A DNA stretch of 64,000 nt, taken from positions 62,001-126,000 of the IMG/VR virus record IMGVR_UViG_3300030117_007501, one strand, 5' to 3'. The stretch comes from a virus. A program made the translations under genes and the position numbers. Positions 20,622-29,215 of the stretch are shown here, one piece after another; position 1 is the first letter of the stretch; each line of letters opens with the position of its first letter. The notes beneath the pieces were generated by a model, which was not told the DNA's origin, made no database searches, and saw only the letters and a program-made list of their open reading frames with translations.

Positions 20622-20825
20622 GTGATAGAATTTGTGAAAATATGCATGTTTTTGGTGTCCCCCATTACACTCAGCAACACGCCATGTGAAAAAATTGAAA
20701 AGTATTCCTATACCATTGATTTTATGGAGCAGGAGAGAAAACAAAATTTCAAAAAGAATCATCTAATAAAATTGCCTACTGAGTGGGCTAGAATTGAGAA
20801 AAAGCCAGTTAAAGCCTCTAATTAA
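20622..20825 (+). CDS. Small exported protein divergent from the protease
   Basis: 67 residues from the GTG at 20622, preceded by GGAGAG with a 7-base spacer. The N-terminus (MIEFVKICMFLVSPITLSNT) is a short signal peptide, followed by a charged body (EKIEKYSYTIDFMEQERKQN). TTGACG at 20604 and TAGAAT at 20626 form a promoter-like pair, which would start the transcript near the alternative ATG at 20646. It is small, exported and divergent from the trypsin-like gene, so it could be its inhibitor or partner, but no motif proves it. Confidence 0.5.
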   Translation: MIEFVKICMFLVSPITLSNTPCEKIEKYSYTIDFMEQERKQNFKKNHLIKLPTEWARIEKKPVKASN

Positions 20826-20852
20826 TATAGATTGGAAAAAAAGAGGTAACAA

Positions 20853-22166
20853 TTGGCAAAATCAACTTACGTCCTCGACACTAGCGTCTACCTAACAGAT
20901 GCAAATGCTATAGAGTCCTTCGCGAACAACGATGTTGTAATACCCCTAAAGGTGTTGGATGAAATCGACATGCACAAGAAGAGACAAGATATGGTAGGTG
21001 TTCAGGCTCGATCGATAATAAGAAAATTAGATAATCTTCGTTCAAAAGGAAATTTAGTAAAAGGAATCAGGCTTGGCAAAGGAAAGGGCATAGTGACTGT
21101 TCGCGGTTATGATCCTTTTGCGCTACCAGACGACTTAGAACTAGATGACTCAGATAACCAAATAATAGCAACGGCATTATCTCAAAAAGCAATTAACGGC
21201 AGAAGAAAAGTCATAGTCGTCTCACGCGATATTAACATGAGAGTAAAATGCGATGCTCTAGGATTACTTTGTGAAGACTACAACATGGAGCAAGTTGTCG
21301 ACACGGCAGACGGGCTTTACGATGGGTTAAAGCACTACTTGGTAGACGATCAGGTTGTCGATACGTTCTACGAAGGTGGTGATGTATTTCTAGATAAAGA
21401 AAAGATTAAAATATTCCCAAATCAGTTTATAATGTTGATATCGAACTCAAACGAGAAAAAAACAGCATTAGCAAGATTTCGAAATTACAACTCTCCCTTG
21501 AAGCCGCTTCAGGACTATTCCAAACGCGGAGTATGGGGCATTCGCCCGAGAAACAAGGAGCAACAGTTCGCTTTAGAATTGTTGATGGATCCCGAGGTGT
21601 TGGTTGTTACTCTTGTCGGTAAAGCTGGGAGCGGAAAAACATTGAAAGCATTGGGTGCGGGATTGGAGCAGGTGTTGGAGCAGCCGACATATCAAAAGAT
21701 ATCAGTCATGAAGCCAGTCGAACCTGTTGGTAAGGACATTGGGTTTCTGCCTGGTACTTTAGAAGAAAAGCTTTTACCATGGTTAGCGCCCATACAAGAC
21801 AACCTACAATTTTTGTTTGCCGACGACAGGGTTACTCTTGAGATGCATGTAGAGGAGGGCAAAATAGAAATAGAAGCCCTAACATACATAAGAGGTAGAT
21901 CAATAGCAAACGCCTATATGATAATAGACGAAGTACAAAACATGACTCAGCATGAGATAAAGACTGTGCTGACACGTGTCGCTGAAGGAACAAAAATAGT
22001 TCTTACCGGCGACGTTGATCAAATAGATAATGTATATGTCAATGCAACCAACAACGCCTTAAGTTATGTTGTGGAAAAATTTAAAGATCAAGAAATAGCA
22101 GGGCACGTCACTTTGCAGAAAGGTGAGCGCTCCCGTGTCGCCTCCATAGCGGCAAAAATACTTTAG
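20853..22166 (+). CDS. PIN-PhoH fusion (PhoH2-type ribonuclease/helicase)
   Basis: 437 residues from a TTG at 20853 behind AAAGAGG. The N-terminal PIN domain (residues 1-about 140) has YVLDTSVYL with Asp9, LDEIDMHK, and DDSDNQIIATA with the later metal-binding acids. The C-terminal PhoH domain is an SF1-like ATPase: Walker A GKAGSGKT at 256-263, PVGKDIGFLPG, and Walker B YMIIDEVQNMT, with the TGD motif VLTGDVDQID. PhoH2 proteins unwind and cut RNA, and phoH genes are common in marine phages. Likely role: RNA turnover during infection. The small gene at 22178 follows in the same operon. Confidence 0.9.
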   Translation: MAKSTYVLDTSVYLTDANAIESFANNDVVIPLKVLDEIDMHKKRQDMVGVQARSIIRKLDNLRSKGNLVKGIRLGKGKGIVTVRGYDPFALPDDLELDDSDNQIIATALSQKAINGRRKVIVVSRDINMRVKCDALGLLCEDYNMEQVVDTADGLYDGLKHYLVDDQVVDTFYEGGDVFLDKEKIKIFPNQFIMLISNSNEKKTALARFRNYNSPLKPLQDYSKRGVWGIRPRNKEQQFALELLMDPEVLVVTLVGKAGSGKTLKALGAGLEQVLEQPTYQKISVMKPVEPVGKDIGFLPGTLEEKLLPWLAPIQDNLQFLFADDRVTLEMHVEEGKIEIEALTYIRGRSIANAYMIIDEVQNMTQHEIKTVLTRVAEGTKIVLTGDVDQIDNVYVNATNNALSYVVEKFKDQEIAGHVTLQKGERSRVASIAAKIL

Positions 22167-22177
22167 AAAGGAAAAAC

Positions 22178-22432
22178 ATGAATACTGACGATAATATAAA
22201 CTCTGAACTTAAAGACATTATAGTAGAGTATGTTGGGAAAAAGAAAAATCCCGCAAATGATGAAATAACGGTGGAACTTATAGTCGAAACGATGGCTGAT
22301 GAGTTTCCGGAATTCTTGATGGCTATAGCGGAAGAGAACTGGATACTTGGATACCGCCAGGCTCTTAGTGATGTCGAGCAGGGAGAGAAGCTTTACAAGC
22401 AAAGAAAAAATGAAGAATTATTTGCAGAATAG
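22178..22432 (+). CDS. Small acidic protein of unknown function
   Basis: 84 residues with GAAAGGAAAAAC before the ATG. The protein is acidic and helical (NSELKDIIVEYVGKKKNPAN and FPEFLMAIAEENWILGYRQA). It resembles small helical proteins found beside phoH genes in other large phages only in general character. It overlaps the next gene by 23 bases. Confidence 0.65.
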   Translation: MNTDDNINSELKDIIVEYVGKKKNPANDEITVELIVETMADEFPEFLMAIAEENWILGYRQALSDVEQGEKLYKQRKNEELFAE

Positions 22433-23075
22433 AAGGAACAGCTTCATAGAGAAGGTTCTGGGCAACACAATTGTGATAGCCAAAGATAAACTTCCCGACA
22501 ATGTTGACATTGACGTCGTGCTGTCAACACTGAAAAAGCTTGTGCCCTTGAGCTTCTTTCGCGATATTGATTCTATATATATAGGACAATTTCAACATCT
22601 GATAGACAGAGAAGTGCACGCTATGTATAGTGACGGCGCAATATACGTAACAAACAATCAGGCTAGCAGCACAGACTTGGTTGAAGACATAATTCATGAA
22701 GTAGCTCACTCTTTGGAGGAGAGCCACACTTCTGAAATATATGGCGATGGGAAGATAGAAAAAGAATTTCTTGCAAAAAGGCAAAAGTTGTATTTTATTT
22801 TAAAAGAAGAGGGGTACAACACTGAGCTAAGTTATTTTTTCGAAACTGAATACACGGAGGAGTTCGACTCTTTCTTATATAAGGAGGTTGGGTATCCGAT
22901 GCTTTCCGCCTTATCAGTTAATCTTTTTTATTCTCCGTATGGGGCAACATCTTTGCGAGAATATTTCGCAAACGGGTTCGAAGCCTTCTTTTATCATCGC
23001 GATGTGCACTATTTAAAAAAGGTGAGTCCAAATTTGTTTGACAAACTGCAAATAATAGCTTATAATAAGGAGTAA
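22410..23075 (+). CDS. HExxH zinc metallopeptidase-like protein
   Basis: 221 residues from the ATG at 22410, inside the end of the upstream gene. HEVAH at 96-100 within DIIHEVAHSLEESH gives two zinc ligands and the catalytic Glu. SLREYFANGFEAFF further on has a Glu likely to be the third ligand, an arrangement seen in anthrax-lethal-factor-like and other gluzincins. No signal peptide, so it acts in the cytoplasm or after ejection. Target unknown. It is the second metallopeptidase in the window (the other is at 5904) and the two are not obviously alike outside the motif. Confidence 0.78.
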   Translation: MKNYLQNRRNSFIEKVLGNTIVIAKDKLPDNVDIDVVLSTLKKLVPLSFFRDIDSIYIGQFQHLIDREVHAMYSDGAIYVTNNQASSTDLVEDIIHEVAHSLEESHTSEIYGDGKIEKEFLAKRQKLYFILKEEGYNTELSYFFETEYTEEFDSFLYKEVGYPMLSALSVNLFYSPYGATSLREYFANGFEAFFYHRDVHYLKKVSPNLFDKLQIIAYNKE

Positions 23076-23080
23076 ACACG

Positions 23081-23476
23081 ATGAGTAAAACAACAACCAC
23101 TCTAGAGAATGGAACAACAATAGAGATAACAGAGAGTAATAATACCATAACTGTTGAGGCAGAGGTGCCTCGTAGAGCTTTAGCGACACAGGAAAAGGTA
23201 ACTTGCAATAATAGTACGATAACTGAAACTCTTAAAAATGCGGGTATCGAGGTGGGAAGCCTTATATCTGGTACAACTATTTCAAACTCCAAGAGTGATA
23301 CGGAATTAAATGGAAGGTGGACTTTTGAAGCACCAAGAACCACAACAACTACAAAGAAAACAACCACAAAGAAAACAACTACCAAGAGAACAACTCGTAC
23401 AACTGGTGGAACCAAAACAACAAAAGCAAAAAAAGAAGAGGAAGTATCCAAGTCGGGGACGGATAAGTTACTCTGA
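23081..23476 (+). CDS. Small protein with Thr/Lys repeat tail
   Basis: 131 residues, with AAGGAG before the ATG. The first 80 residues are Thr-rich and beta-like (TTLENGTTIEITESNNTITV). The C-terminal 50 consist of TTTKK-type repeats ending in KAKKEEEVSKSGTDKLL, a flexible basic tail that may bind nucleic acid. The last 167 bases are also open in the frame of the nuclease that follows, and that nuclease lacks a clear start of its own, so the two may be one product made by a +1 shift. Function unknown. Confidence 0.62.
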   Translation: MSKTTTTLENGTTIEITESNNTITVEAEVPRRALATQEKVTCNNSTITETLKNAGIEVGSLISGTTISNSKSDTELNGRWTFEAPRTTTTTKKTTTKKTTTKRTTRTTGGTKTTKAKKEEEVSKSGTDKLL

Positions 23477-24227
23477 ATTAAAAATGTGGAACGACTGTGC
23501 CTTCAAGCACAAGCTGAACTACTTGGACGAAATTCAAACGTTTTTTGGAAATGAATATACAGCTTTCGGAACAGCGATGCACTCTGTATGTGAAAATTTT
23601 CTCTTAGAACAAGAGTTTAATCCAGCAGAGTTTTTTCAGCTAACCTTTCTAGAAGAGTTGTCAAAACTAAAGTCTAAAAATGTCCCTCTTCGGAAAGACA
23701 TGGTTTTAGAAATGAGGCAGCAGGGGCAAAATATATGTGATTATGTAATGCCGGCTGTTAACGATTACTTCGAAGAGTATGAGGTAGTATCAGTTGAAGA
23801 GCAGTTGATGGAAGGCATTGAAGACTTTCAGTCAGAAGGGCTTAAATTTAAGGGATTTATTGACTTGGTGGTAAAAACACCAGATGGTAAATACCATATT
23901 ATTGATTGGAAGTCTTGTAGTTGGGGGTGGGATATGAAACGCAGAAGCGATAGCATCACGACGTACCAGCTTACTTTGTATAAACACTTTTTTGCAAAAA
24001 AACACAACATAGATTTAAAAAACATAGAAACACACTTTGCGTTACTCAAGCGCACAGCGAAAAAAGAAAACGTAGAATTCTTCAGAGTTACAAGTGGGGA
24101 CAGAAAAAGAAATAATGCCTTAAAACTTTTGGAAAAAGCTGTTAAAAATATAAATGAGGAAAATTTCTTTAAAAACAAGATGTCTTGTGCAAGATGCGAT
24201 TACCACAAGACATCCCACTGTCCGTAA
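23310..24227 (+). CDS. PD-(D/E)XK nuclease of the Cas4/RecB type, likely Fe-S
   Basis: 305 residues as an open frame, but only from about residue 50 (base 23460) does it look like a real domain. Seen: RISYSELKMWNDCAFKHKLN (the usual start of this family, with its first Cys), FGTAMHSVCENFL, LKFKGFIDLVVKTPDGK with the catalytic Asp, HIIDWKSCSW with the D-x-K part, and CARCDYHKTSHCP at the C-terminus. The first Cys plus the three C-terminal ones match the four-Cys Fe-S site of Cas4/AddB nucleases. It should process DNA ends. No normal start codon with a ribosome site lies near the domain start; ATG 23310 reads a low-complexity stretch that shadows the upstream repeats. Confidence 0.8.
   Translation: MEGGLLKHQEPQQLQRKQPQRKQLPREQLVQLVEPKQQKQKKKRKYPSRGRISYSELKMWNDCAFKHKLNYLDEIQTFFGNEYTAFGTAMHSVCENFLLEQEFNPAEFFQLTFLEELSKLKSKNVPLRKDMVLEMRQQGQNICDYVMPAVNDYFEEYEVVSVEEQLMEGIEDFQSEGLKFKGFIDLVVKTPDGKYHIIDWKSCSWGWDMKRRSDSITTYQLTLYKHFFAKKHNIDLKNIETHFALLKRTAKKENVEFFRVTSGDRKRNNALKLLEKAVKNINEENFFKNKMSCARCDYHKTSHCP
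23335..23402 (+). repeat. Imperfect coding repeats (TTTKK units)
   Basis: About four imperfect copies of a 15-base unit resembling ACAACTACAAAGAAA encode Thr-Thr-Lys-Lys runs. Such simple repeats change length easily by slippage, and the frame of the next gene passes through them. Confidence 0.6.
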
Positions 24228-24241
24228 CAGCAGGAGAACAA

Positions 24242-25498
24242 ATGACTGACAAAATGAAGATTCTAACTATTTCTGATAATCCATATTCCCCATCTGGAGT
24301 CGGAATGCAGACAAGGTACATGATTGAGGGGCTACTAGATACTGGAAATTATAATTTTATATCTCTCGGAGGAGCGATTCGCCACGCGGATTATCGTCCA
24401 ATAAGGCAAGAGAAGTACGGGGAAGATTGGGTGACGTACCCAGTAGACGAATTCGGAACTCCGGAGGTTATTCGCGCTCTTTTGGCTAATGAGAAGCCGG
24501 ATGCTGTTTGGATTATGACAGATCCAAGGTTTTGGGAGTGGCTCTGGATGATGGAGAATGAAATACGCGCAAACGTTCCTTTGGTGTATTATCACGTATG
24601 GGACAACTATCCTTATCCAAAATTTAATAAGTTTTATTATGATTCGAATGATGTAGTAGTTTCAATAAGTAAATTAACAAATGACATAGTGGCAAATGTA
24701 TCCCCAGGTGTGGAGCTTCACCATATCCCTCATTCGGTACCAACAGATATTTTCTACAAGAGAGAACCAGTGGATTCTCAGGTTTCAGACTTCAAGAAAA
24801 ATATTGGAGATAAGGTGGTTTTCTTTTGGAACAACCGAAATGCCAGAAGGAAGCATAGCGGTACATTGATTTTCTGGTTTAAAGAATTTTTAGATATGGT
24901 GGGCAGGGATAAAGCTATGCTGATTATGCACACAGAGCCCGGCGATCCTCACGGACAGGATTTGGAAGCCATCTTGGGAGAGCTGGGGCTGCTTAATGGG
25001 GAAGTGATGCTTTCCACCGAAAAGGTTGGACTCGAGAAGCTAGCGGATCTCTATAATATAGCAGACTGCACAATTAACATATCGGATGCCGAAGGTTTTG
25101 GTTTGGGTACTTTGGAGTCTCTTGCATGTGAAACTCCAATAATTGTGACTATGACTGGAGGACTGCAAGAGCAGGTTACTGACGGCAGTGAGTGGTTCGG
25201 AGTGGGGCTAGAGCCATCCGCAAAGGCAGTTATAGGCTCACAGCAAGTACCCTATATATACGAAGATAGAGTATCAAAAGAAGACTTTCTGAACGCCATA
25301 AACAAGATATACAGTATGACTGCAGAGGAGAGAGCGGAATTGGGAAGAAAGGGAAGGGAACACGTTTTGACTAACTATGGGTTCGACGACTACAAAAAGA
25401 AGTGGGATGACTTGTTTAAGAGTATAAAAGAGAATCATGGATCTTGGGAAGCTAGAAAGGGATATAAATCATGGGAATTCAAGGAGATAGCAGCATGA
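24242..25498 (+). CDS. GT4-family (GT-B fold) glycosyltransferase
   Basis: 418 residues from the ATG at 24242, preceded by CAGGAGAACAA. The N-terminus ILTISDNPYSPSGVGMQTRY is the acceptor-side loop of GT-B enzymes; the C-terminal half has FFWNNRNARRKHSG and the donor-binding motif SDAEGFGLGTLESLACETP, the E-x(7)-E pattern of GT4. It transfers a sugar from a nucleotide donor, probably to a glycan on a protein, lipid or DNA. It opens a compact locus of about twelve overlapping sugar genes. The next gene starts in its last bases. Confidence 0.88.
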   Translation: MTDKMKILTISDNPYSPSGVGMQTRYMIEGLLDTGNYNFISLGGAIRHADYRPIRQEKYGEDWVTYPVDEFGTPEVIRALLANEKPDAVWIMTDPRFWEWLWMMENEIRANVPLVYYHVWDNYPYPKFNKFYYDSNDVVVSISKLTNDIVANVSPGVELHHIPHSVPTDIFYKREPVDSQVSDFKKNIGDKVVFFWNNRNARRKHSGTLIFWFKEFLDMVGRDKAMLIMHTEPGDPHGQDLEAILGELGLLNGEVMLSTEKVGLEKLADLYNIADCTINISDAEGFGLGTLESLACETPIIVTMTGGLQEQVTDGSEWFGVGLEPSAKAVIGSQQVPYIYEDRVSKEDFLNAINKIYSMTAEERAELGRKGREHVLTNYGFDDYKKKWDDLFKSIKENHGSWEARKGYKSWEFKEIAA

Positions 25499-26766
25499 AA
25501 AAAGTATTGATAGAGGGCCCATTGCTGACTCAATCTGGTTATGGTGAACATTCCAGATTCGTTCTTAGGGCACTACAAAAGAGAGGCGATGTAGACTTAT
25601 ACATCCAGCCCTTAGCGTGGGGGACAACTAGTTGGCTATCGGAAGACAACGAAGAAAGAAGAGAGATGGACAAGCTGGTACAGAAGACAAGCAGCTATGT
25701 TATGCAATTTGGAGAAAACCCACAGTATGATGTTCATATTCATGTAGGTATACCCAGCGAGTTCGAAAAGAAAGCGCCGCATGCTATTCATGTAACTGCG
25801 GGAATTGAAACAACAAGAATATCTGATTTGTGGCTGCAGAAAACTTTTGAGATGGATAAGATAATTGTACCGTCTAATCACTCTAAGTGGGCGTTTGAAA
25901 ATACAACTGTTGAGGTGGAGGATAGAGGAAGAAGGTTTGGAGTCACCTGCAAAACGCCAATTGAGGTAGTTCCCTATCCCGCAAAGCAGATAGAGGAAGA
26001 TAAAGACTTCTCTATAGATTTGGATTTTGATTTCAACTTCCTCTCAGTTGCGATGTGGGGCGTTAGAAAGAACATGGAAAACACCATTAAGTGGTTCCTT
26101 GAAGAGTTTAAAGACGAAGAGGTTGGCTTAGTACTCAAGACGGGATTATCAAGAGGTTCCATATTGGACAGGAAGATGACAGAATTCAGAATCCAGAGAA
26201 CTCTCGAAACAGTACCAGATAGAAAGTGCAAGGTGTATCTGCTTCATGGAGACTTAAGCGAGTCAGAAATGACATCTCTCTACAAGCATAAAAACATAAA
26301 AGCGATAATCTCAGCATCCCATGGCGAGGGGTTCGGACTGCCTTTGTTCGAGGCTGCAGTCAATGGCTTGCCTGTACTAGCTCCAGCGTGGAGTGGGCAT
26401 GTTGACTTTCTTACTGCACCCGTCAAGACTACATCTAAAACTAGAAAGGTGAAGGAGAAAGAGTTGTATGCAAAGGTGGAATACACAATTCAGCCGATAC
26501 AGAAAGAGGCTGTGTGGAATGACGTTTTGGTAGATGGTTCTATGTGGTGTTACCCAAGAGAGAAGAGTTTCAAGAATCAGCTAAGGAACGTGTACAAGAA
26601 CCATGGCATGTACAAGTCTTGGGCTAAGAAGCTGCAAAAGCACATTGTTGGCGAGTACGAACAGGAAAAAATACTAGACAAGATGAGTCACACTTTGCTC
26701 GGAGATGAATCAGCTACATCGATAGAGGAGCAGTTGGCTGCGCTAACAATTAGGAAATTTGAATGA
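25495..26766 (+). CDS. GT4-like glycosyltransferase
   Basis: 423 residues from the ATG at 25495 in an ATGA overlap, with AAGGAG upstream. GPLLTQSGYGEHSRFVLRAL at the N-terminus and SHGEGFGLPLFEAAVNGLPV (the GT4 E-x(7)-E motif) show the GT-B fold. It is similar in plan to the gene before it but not a close copy. After the motif an insert (TKTRKVKEKELYAKVEY) separates the last helices. The donor may be the GDP-sugar made by the genes at 32669-36814. Confidence 0.86.
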   Translation: MKKVLIEGPLLTQSGYGEHSRFVLRALQKRGDVDLYIQPLAWGTTSWLSEDNEERREMDKLVQKTSSYVMQFGENPQYDVHIHVGIPSEFEKKAPHAIHVTAGIETTRISDLWLQKTFEMDKIIVPSNHSKWAFENTTVEVEDRGRRFGVTCKTPIEVVPYPAKQIEEDKDFSIDLDFDFNFLSVAMWGVRKNMENTIKWFLEEFKDEEVGLVLKTGLSRGSILDRKMTEFRIQRTLETVPDRKCKVYLLHGDLSESEMTSLYKHKNIKAIISASHGEGFGLPLFEAAVNGLPVLAPAWSGHVDFLTAPVKTTSKTRKVKEKELYAKVEYTIQPIQKEAVWNDVLVDGSMWCYPREKSFKNQLRNVYKNHGMYKSWAKKLQKHIVGEYEQEKILDKMSHTLLGDESATSIEEQLAALTIRKFE

Positions 26767-28394
26767 ACATCCTTTTTATATCTGATTTTTTTCTTAGAGA
26801 TGGGGTTACTGGCGGCGCCGAGTTGGTTGACGACGAGCTAACTACATTACTGTCGAAAGAGAATGATATCGATATGATAAACAGTTATCTGGTAGACATC
26901 AAACTCTTGGAGTCTGAAAAATATGATTCGATATTGGTGTCTAATTTTGTCAACCTTTCTGAACAATGCAAGGAGTTCCTCTCCTCTAATAAGAATTATT
27001 TTATCATGGAGCATGATCACAAATACTTAAAAAGCAGAAATCCGGCAACATACCACAACTATGAAGCTCCAACGGACGAAGTTGTAAATGTGGAGTTTTA
27101 TAAAAATGCAAAAGCTGTATTTTGCCAGACAAAGATGCACACCGAGCTACTCAGAAAAAATATAATGTTGGACAACATAGTAAATCTTGCCGGAAGCTTG
27201 TGGTCGGAAGAGGAGTTTGAGGTAATAGAGAAATACTCAAACACTGAAAAGGTTAATGAAAATTTGGTAATCTCCAGTGAGAACCCAATAAAGAATACCA
27301 AATTCGCAATACAATATTGTGAGAGATATGATATGCCATACAGTCTGGTGCCTGCTGCTGAGTTTGAAACATTTATCTCTAATTTGTCCACTGGAAAGAC
27401 AGTAGTATTTTTTCCTCTCACTTGTGAGTCTTGCTGTCGCGTGCTGGTTGAAGCTAGGATGCTTGGTTGTTCGGTGCTGACGTCAAATTTGGCAGGAGCA
27501 ACTTCAGAGGAGTGGTTTAAACTTTCTGGCACTGAGTTGATAAACGAAATGCGAGAAAACAAGAAAAGAATTTTAAAGAAAATAACTGATGCAATGAATC
27601 TCTCGAAGGAACACTTTGTTGAGTTTGATATCCCCAAGGTATCGATAATAACTTCCGTCTACAATGGGGACAAATTCATAAGACAGTTCATGGAAGACAT
27701 GACTTCTCAAACCATGTTTCACAATAGCGAATTGATATTGATAGATTGTAATTCCCCCGGCAACGAGAAGAGTGTCATTGACGAGTATTTGGAAAAACAT
27801 GACAACATAATATATGAACGACTGGACAGTGATCCAGGCATATATGGGGCGTGGAACAGGGCAATTGAAATTTCCACAGGAGAGTTGTTGACAAACGCAA
27901 ATCTGGACGACAGAAGAAGCAAAAATCAAATAGAGGAACTAACGCGATCGCTGGTTAATAATCCTGACATTGATTTGGTTTATTCTTCGAATTATATCAC
28001 AACAAGGCAAAACGAAACGTACGAGAATAATTCTTCATCAGGTAGGACGTATGATACTTACGAATTTTCGAAAAGCAATATGGTAAAGTGTCTCCCTGGC
28101 GCAATGCCTGTTTGGAGAAAGAGTATGCACGATAAGGCTGGCAGTTTCGATGAAAGTCTTAAGAGTGCTGGCGACTGGGAAATGTGGCTCCGTGCAGTGG
28201 ACTCTGGATCTAAGTTCAAGAAAGTGCCCGGCGTACATGGGTTGTATTTTATGAATCCCGAGGGAATGTCCACTACGAATGATAAGGAAAAAGCAATAGC
28301 CCGATTCTCAGAGGAGAAGGACGTGTTTTGGAAGTACTCTCATATTTTTGGAAAAGAAAATGTTGAAAAATACAGGAGACACTTCTCTCAATGA
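26763..28394 (+). CDS. Two-domain glycosyltransferase: GT-B-like N-part plus GT2 C-part
   Basis: 543 residues, starting in an ATGA overlap. The first 270 residues look like a reduced GT-B domain (FLRDGVTGGAELVDDELTTL, then CQTKMHTELL and a late VEARMLGCSVLTSNLAGATSE). From about residue 285 a GT2 (GT-A fold) domain begins: KVSIITSVYNGDKFIRQFME, IDCNSPGNEKSV, GIYGAWNRAIEISTGE and TNANLDDRRS, where the usual DXD is represented by N-L-D-D. A double-headed enzyme could add two sugars in turn. It may have arisen by fusion. Confidence 0.82.
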   Translation: MNILFISDFFLRDGVTGGAELVDDELTTLLSKENDIDMINSYLVDIKLLESEKYDSILVSNFVNLSEQCKEFLSSNKNYFIMEHDHKYLKSRNPATYHNYEAPTDEVVNVEFYKNAKAVFCQTKMHTELLRKNIMLDNIVNLAGSLWSEEEFEVIEKYSNTEKVNENLVISSENPIKNTKFAIQYCERYDMPYSLVPAAEFETFISNLSTGKTVVFFPLTCESCCRVLVEARMLGCSVLTSNLAGATSEEWFKLSGTELINEMRENKKRILKKITDAMNLSKEHFVEFDIPKVSIITSVYNGDKFIRQFMEDMTSQTMFHNSELILIDCNSPGNEKSVIDEYLEKHDNIIYERLDSDPGIYGAWNRAIEISTGELLTNANLDDRRSKNQIEELTRSLVNNPDIDLVYSSNYITTRQNETYENNSSSGRTYDTYEFSKSNMVKCLPGAMPVWRKSMHDKAGSFDESLKSAGDWEMWLRAVDSGSKFKKVPGVHGLYFMNPEGMSTTNDKEKAIARFSEEKDVFWKYSHIFGKENVEKYRRHFSQ

Positions 28395-29215
28395 TTATTC
28401 ATGCAAATGTACAGGTTAAGAACGAAGAAGTTCTTTTAGAAAAGATATTGCCCATATGGGAGACTTATCCTATAGATAGGTGGGTATTCTTCAACGACGG
28501 CTCCACAGACAATACGTCAAATCTGATAAGAAGCGTGCTGGGTACGAAGGCGCACATCATAGAAGGCGAAAATAAAAAATACAATCCAGCAAAAAACAAG
28601 TCTGAAATGCTCAACTACAGCCGCGAGAGCGATGCCTCTCACGTGGTAGCTCTTGACGCTGATGAATTAATTTCCTCTAATATAGTGAACGAATTTCATA
28701 AAATGGTAGAACTAAGCAGCAAGTATAATATATTGTATTATAGGTTCGAAGCGGTAGGGGACATAAACCACCACAGAGCAGAACCCGCATACGAGAAGAA
28801 TTTTAGGAATTTTATTTTTCCACTCTCGTTCACAGGAGAGTTCACGAATGAAGGCATGTCTGCACACAACCTTAAGAGTCCTCCCGTGTATTTGCCTCCC
28901 ACCCTGACAAGAGATGCAGGAATAATACACTTATCCTCAATTAACAAAGAGCATTATGCACTTAAGAATTTGTGGTATAAGCATAAAGAATACAAAGAAG
29001 AGCTAATGTCAGTCAGCGAGATAAACTCTGCGTACGATAAGTTGATAAATAATTTAGAATTTAACATAGAAGAGACACCGAAAAAAATAACAAAAGGAAT
29101 ATCTTTCGACGCTTCAGTGTTTGAAGAAGTAGCCCGCGCCAAAAGATATAAAGAATATGTTGTTCAAAATTCTGTCCCTGATTTAATAACGTTTGGAAAG
29201 GAATACCTGATATGA
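28391..29215 (+). CDS. GT2-like glycosyltransferase (paralogue A)
   Basis: 274 residues in an ATGA overlap. Starts MIIHANVQVKNEEVLLEKIL, then FFNDGSTDNTSNLIR and ALDADELISSN, where D-A-D is the metal/donor motif of GT-A enzymes. The protein at 29879 is a clear paralogue, with the same start, D-A-D-E-L block, YKHKEYKEE/YKHFEFKEY and F-D-A-S-V-x-x-x-A. Both sit around the gene at 29212, pointing to a tandem duplication. Confidence 0.85.
   Translation: MIIHANVQVKNEEVLLEKILPIWETYPIDRWVFFNDGSTDNTSNLIRSVLGTKAHIIEGENKKYNPAKNKSEMLNYSRESDASHVVALDADELISSNIVNEFHKMVELSSKYNILYYRFEAVGDINHHRAEPAYEKNFRNFIFPLSFTGEFTNEGMSAHNLKSPPVYLPPTLTRDAGIIHLSSINKEHYALKNLWYKHKEYKEELMSVSEINSAYDKLINNLEFNIEETPKKITKGISFDASVFEEVARAKRYKEYVVQNSVPDLITFGKEYLI

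Noticed and set aside
23335-23402. CRISPR-like or regulatory tandem repeat
   Set aside because: The units are short, imperfect and in coding frame (Thr/Lys); no spacers. No CRISPR array, insertion sequence or integrase was seen in the window.
22918-23451. 177-residue minus-strand frame rich in Val
   Set aside because: It is the antisense of the Thr/Lys repeats (ACA/AAG read backwards gives runs of Val, Phe and Leu), not a membrane protein.
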